DNA of 5,899 bases from Comamonadaceae bacterium (GTDB taxonomy: Bacteria; Pseudomonadota; Gammaproteobacteria; Burkholderiales; Burkholderiaceae_C), in the NCBI GenBank assembly GCA_947478935.1, contig CANJXV010000166.1, positions 1 to 5,899 on the forward strand. The letters are read 5' to 3'. This document shows positions 4,874 through 5,899 of this stretch, piece by piece. Under the pieces are notes generated by a model that was not told the DNA's origin, made no database searches, and saw nothing but the letters and a program-made list of their open reading frames with translations. Position numbers and translations under genes: made by a program. Position 1 is the stretch's first letter, and the number at the start of each line of letters is the position of its first letter.

Positions 4874-5899
4874 TCAGGCTCTCACGCAATCCGCGTAGTA
4901 ACGCGTCTTCCCGTTGTCGTCAGTTTCCTCTACCAGGCCATGAATATCGGTCTCAAAGCCGGGACACAAGGCATTGAATTCGCGGGCGAATTTCAGGTAA
5001 TCCACGATTTTTTTGTTGAACACTTCGCCAGGAATTAGCAGCGGAATGCCTGGCGGGTAAGGCGTGACAAGACCTACCGTAATACGGCCTTCCAAATGGT
5101 CAATCTCCACGCGCTGAGTTTTGCGCAACGCGATGTGCGCATAGGCGTCACTGGGCTTCATAGCCGGGCTCAGGTCGCTCAGGTACATCTCGGTCGTCAG
5201 GCGAGCGATGTCGTATTTGGCGTAGAGCTGATGCACATGCTGGCACAAGTCGGCCAGGCCCATTTTTTCGTAGCGCGGATATTTTTGTACAAATTCCGGC
5301 AGCACACGCCACATCGGTTGGTTTTTAGCGTAATCGTCTTTGAATTGCTGCAAGGCGGTGAGCATGCTGTTCCAGCGGCCTTTGGTAATGCCGATGGTGA
5401 ACATGATGAAGAAGCTGTACAAGCCGGTCTTTTCTACGACCACGCCGTGCTCGGCTAAAAACTTGGTGACGATGCTCGCTGGGATGCCTTGTTTGGCAAA
5501 CTTGCCACTCAGGTCCAAGCCCGGCGTCACGATGGTGGCCTTGATCGGGTCCAGCATATTGAAGTCGGTGGCCATCTTGCCAAAGCCGTGCCAGTTGACA
5601 CCTGCCTTAGCTTTGGCCGCTTCGCCCTTCAACTTCCAGTTGTCTGCGCGGCCAACGCCTTCGTCAGCTATTCCATCCGGTCCCCAGACTTTGAACCACC
5701 AGTCCTGGCCGTATTCCTCGTCCACTTTGCGCATAGCCCGGCGGAAATCCAGCGCTTCCAAAATACTTTCTTCGACCAAGGCGGTGCCGCCGGGTGGTTC
5801 CATCATGGCAGCGGCCACGTCGCAGCTGGCGATGATGCTGTACTGCGGGCTGGTGCTGGTGTGCATCAGGTAGGCCTCGTTGAACAAATGCTTGTCCAG
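4874..5899 (-). CDS. PLP-dependent arginine/lysine/ornithine decarboxylase, C-terminal part
   Basis: The gene reads right to left and enters from the right edge; 341 codons are visible, ending at TGA (4874-4876). It is the C-terminal half of a large fold-type I decarboxylase of the AdiA/LdcC/SpeC group, normally about 710-760 residues. The family stretch FNEAYLMHTSTSPQYSIIAS follows near the start of the visible part. It is followed by NWHGF, MLDPIKATIVTPG, GITKGRWNSM and PYPPGIPLLIPGEVF, all typical of the PLP-domain end and the C-terminal domain. The PLP-binding lysine should lie upstream, outside the window. These enzymes decarboxylate a basic amino acid to agmatine, cadaverine or putrescine, used in acid resistance or polyamine synthesis. 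By memory the C-terminal region resembles AdiA-type arginine decarboxylase most, but substrate cannot be settled here. In-frame TTG 5885-5887 and ATG 5864-5866 are internal codons, not starts. It converges with fabI across a shared terminator. Confidence 0.9.
   Translation of the reverse strand: MDKHLFNEAYLMHTSTSPQYSIIASCDVAAAMMEPPGGTALVEESILEALDFRRAMRKVDEEYGQDWWFKVWGPDGIADEGVGRADNWKLKGEAAKAKAGVNWHGFGKMATDFNMLDPIKATIVTPGLDLSGKFAKQGIPASIVTKFLAEHGVVVEKTGLYSFFIMFTIGITKGRWNSMLTALQQFKDDYAKNQPMWRVLPEFVQKYPRYEKMGLADLCQHVHQLYAKYDIARLTTEMYLSDLSPAMKPSDAYAHIALRKTQRVEIDHLEGRITVGLVTPYPPGIPLLIPGEVFNKKIVDYLKFAREFNALCPGFETDIHGLVEETDDNGKTRYYADCVRA

Noticed and set aside
5340..5873. 177-codon + strand open frame opposite the decarboxylase
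   Set aside because: The minus strand encodes clear decarboxylase family motifs throughout; the + frame product has no recognisable features.
5885..5887. TTG as start of the decarboxylase reading frame
   Set aside because: The frame stays open to the window edge (LDKH precedes it) and the residues across it are internal to the family's conserved PLP domain, so the gene continues beyond the right edge.

Overview
The window looks like a chromosomal segment from a beta-proteobacterium, probably Burkholderiales and plausibly Comamonadaceae. This rests on moderately GC-rich coding sequence (judged by eye), GC-biased third codon positions, and the style of the FabI and decarboxylase proteins. I cannot give a genus from the sequence alone.

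The left two thirds (1-3929, + strand) is the distal part of a gene cluster for a CO-dehydrogenase-like molybdenum hydroxylase of the xanthine oxidase family. It holds the C-terminal end of the large molybdopterin-binding subunit (coxL-like, 1-294), the FAD-binding medium subunit (coxM-like, 315-1106), a MoxR-type AAA+ ATPase (coxD-like, 1182-2117), a von Willebrand A domain protein (coxE-like, 2114-3298) and a C-terminally membrane-anchored SRPBCC protein (coxG-like, 3342-3929). The L-then-M order fits form II-like S-L-M clusters rather than the M-S-L order of form I CO dehydrogenases. The active-site loop that would separate the forms lies upstream of the window, so CO as substrate is not proven. 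The expected division of labour is that L and M, with an iron-sulfur S subunit probably upstream, form the enzyme. D and E act as an ATPase/VWA maturation pair for the Mo centre, and G couples the enzyme to the cytoplasmic membrane. An intrinsic terminator between coxM and coxD splits the structural genes from the accessory genes.

The right third is housekeeping in character. fabI (3979-4761, + strand) encodes NADH-dependent enoyl-ACP reductase of fatty acid synthesis. It ends at a near-perfect palindromic terminator (4785-4810). A convergent gene on the minus strand (4874-5899, incomplete at its 5' end) encodes the C-terminal part of a PLP-dependent arginine/lysine/ornithine decarboxylase.

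I found no RNA genes, insertion sequences, CRISPR arrays or attachment sites, and no gene-free stretch longer than about 110 bases. I also see no convincing undescribed system. The points most worth a second look are the substrate of the CODH-like enzyme, the terminator inside its cluster, the lack of a coxF/XdhC-type gene between coxE and coxG, and the junction between this cluster and fabI.
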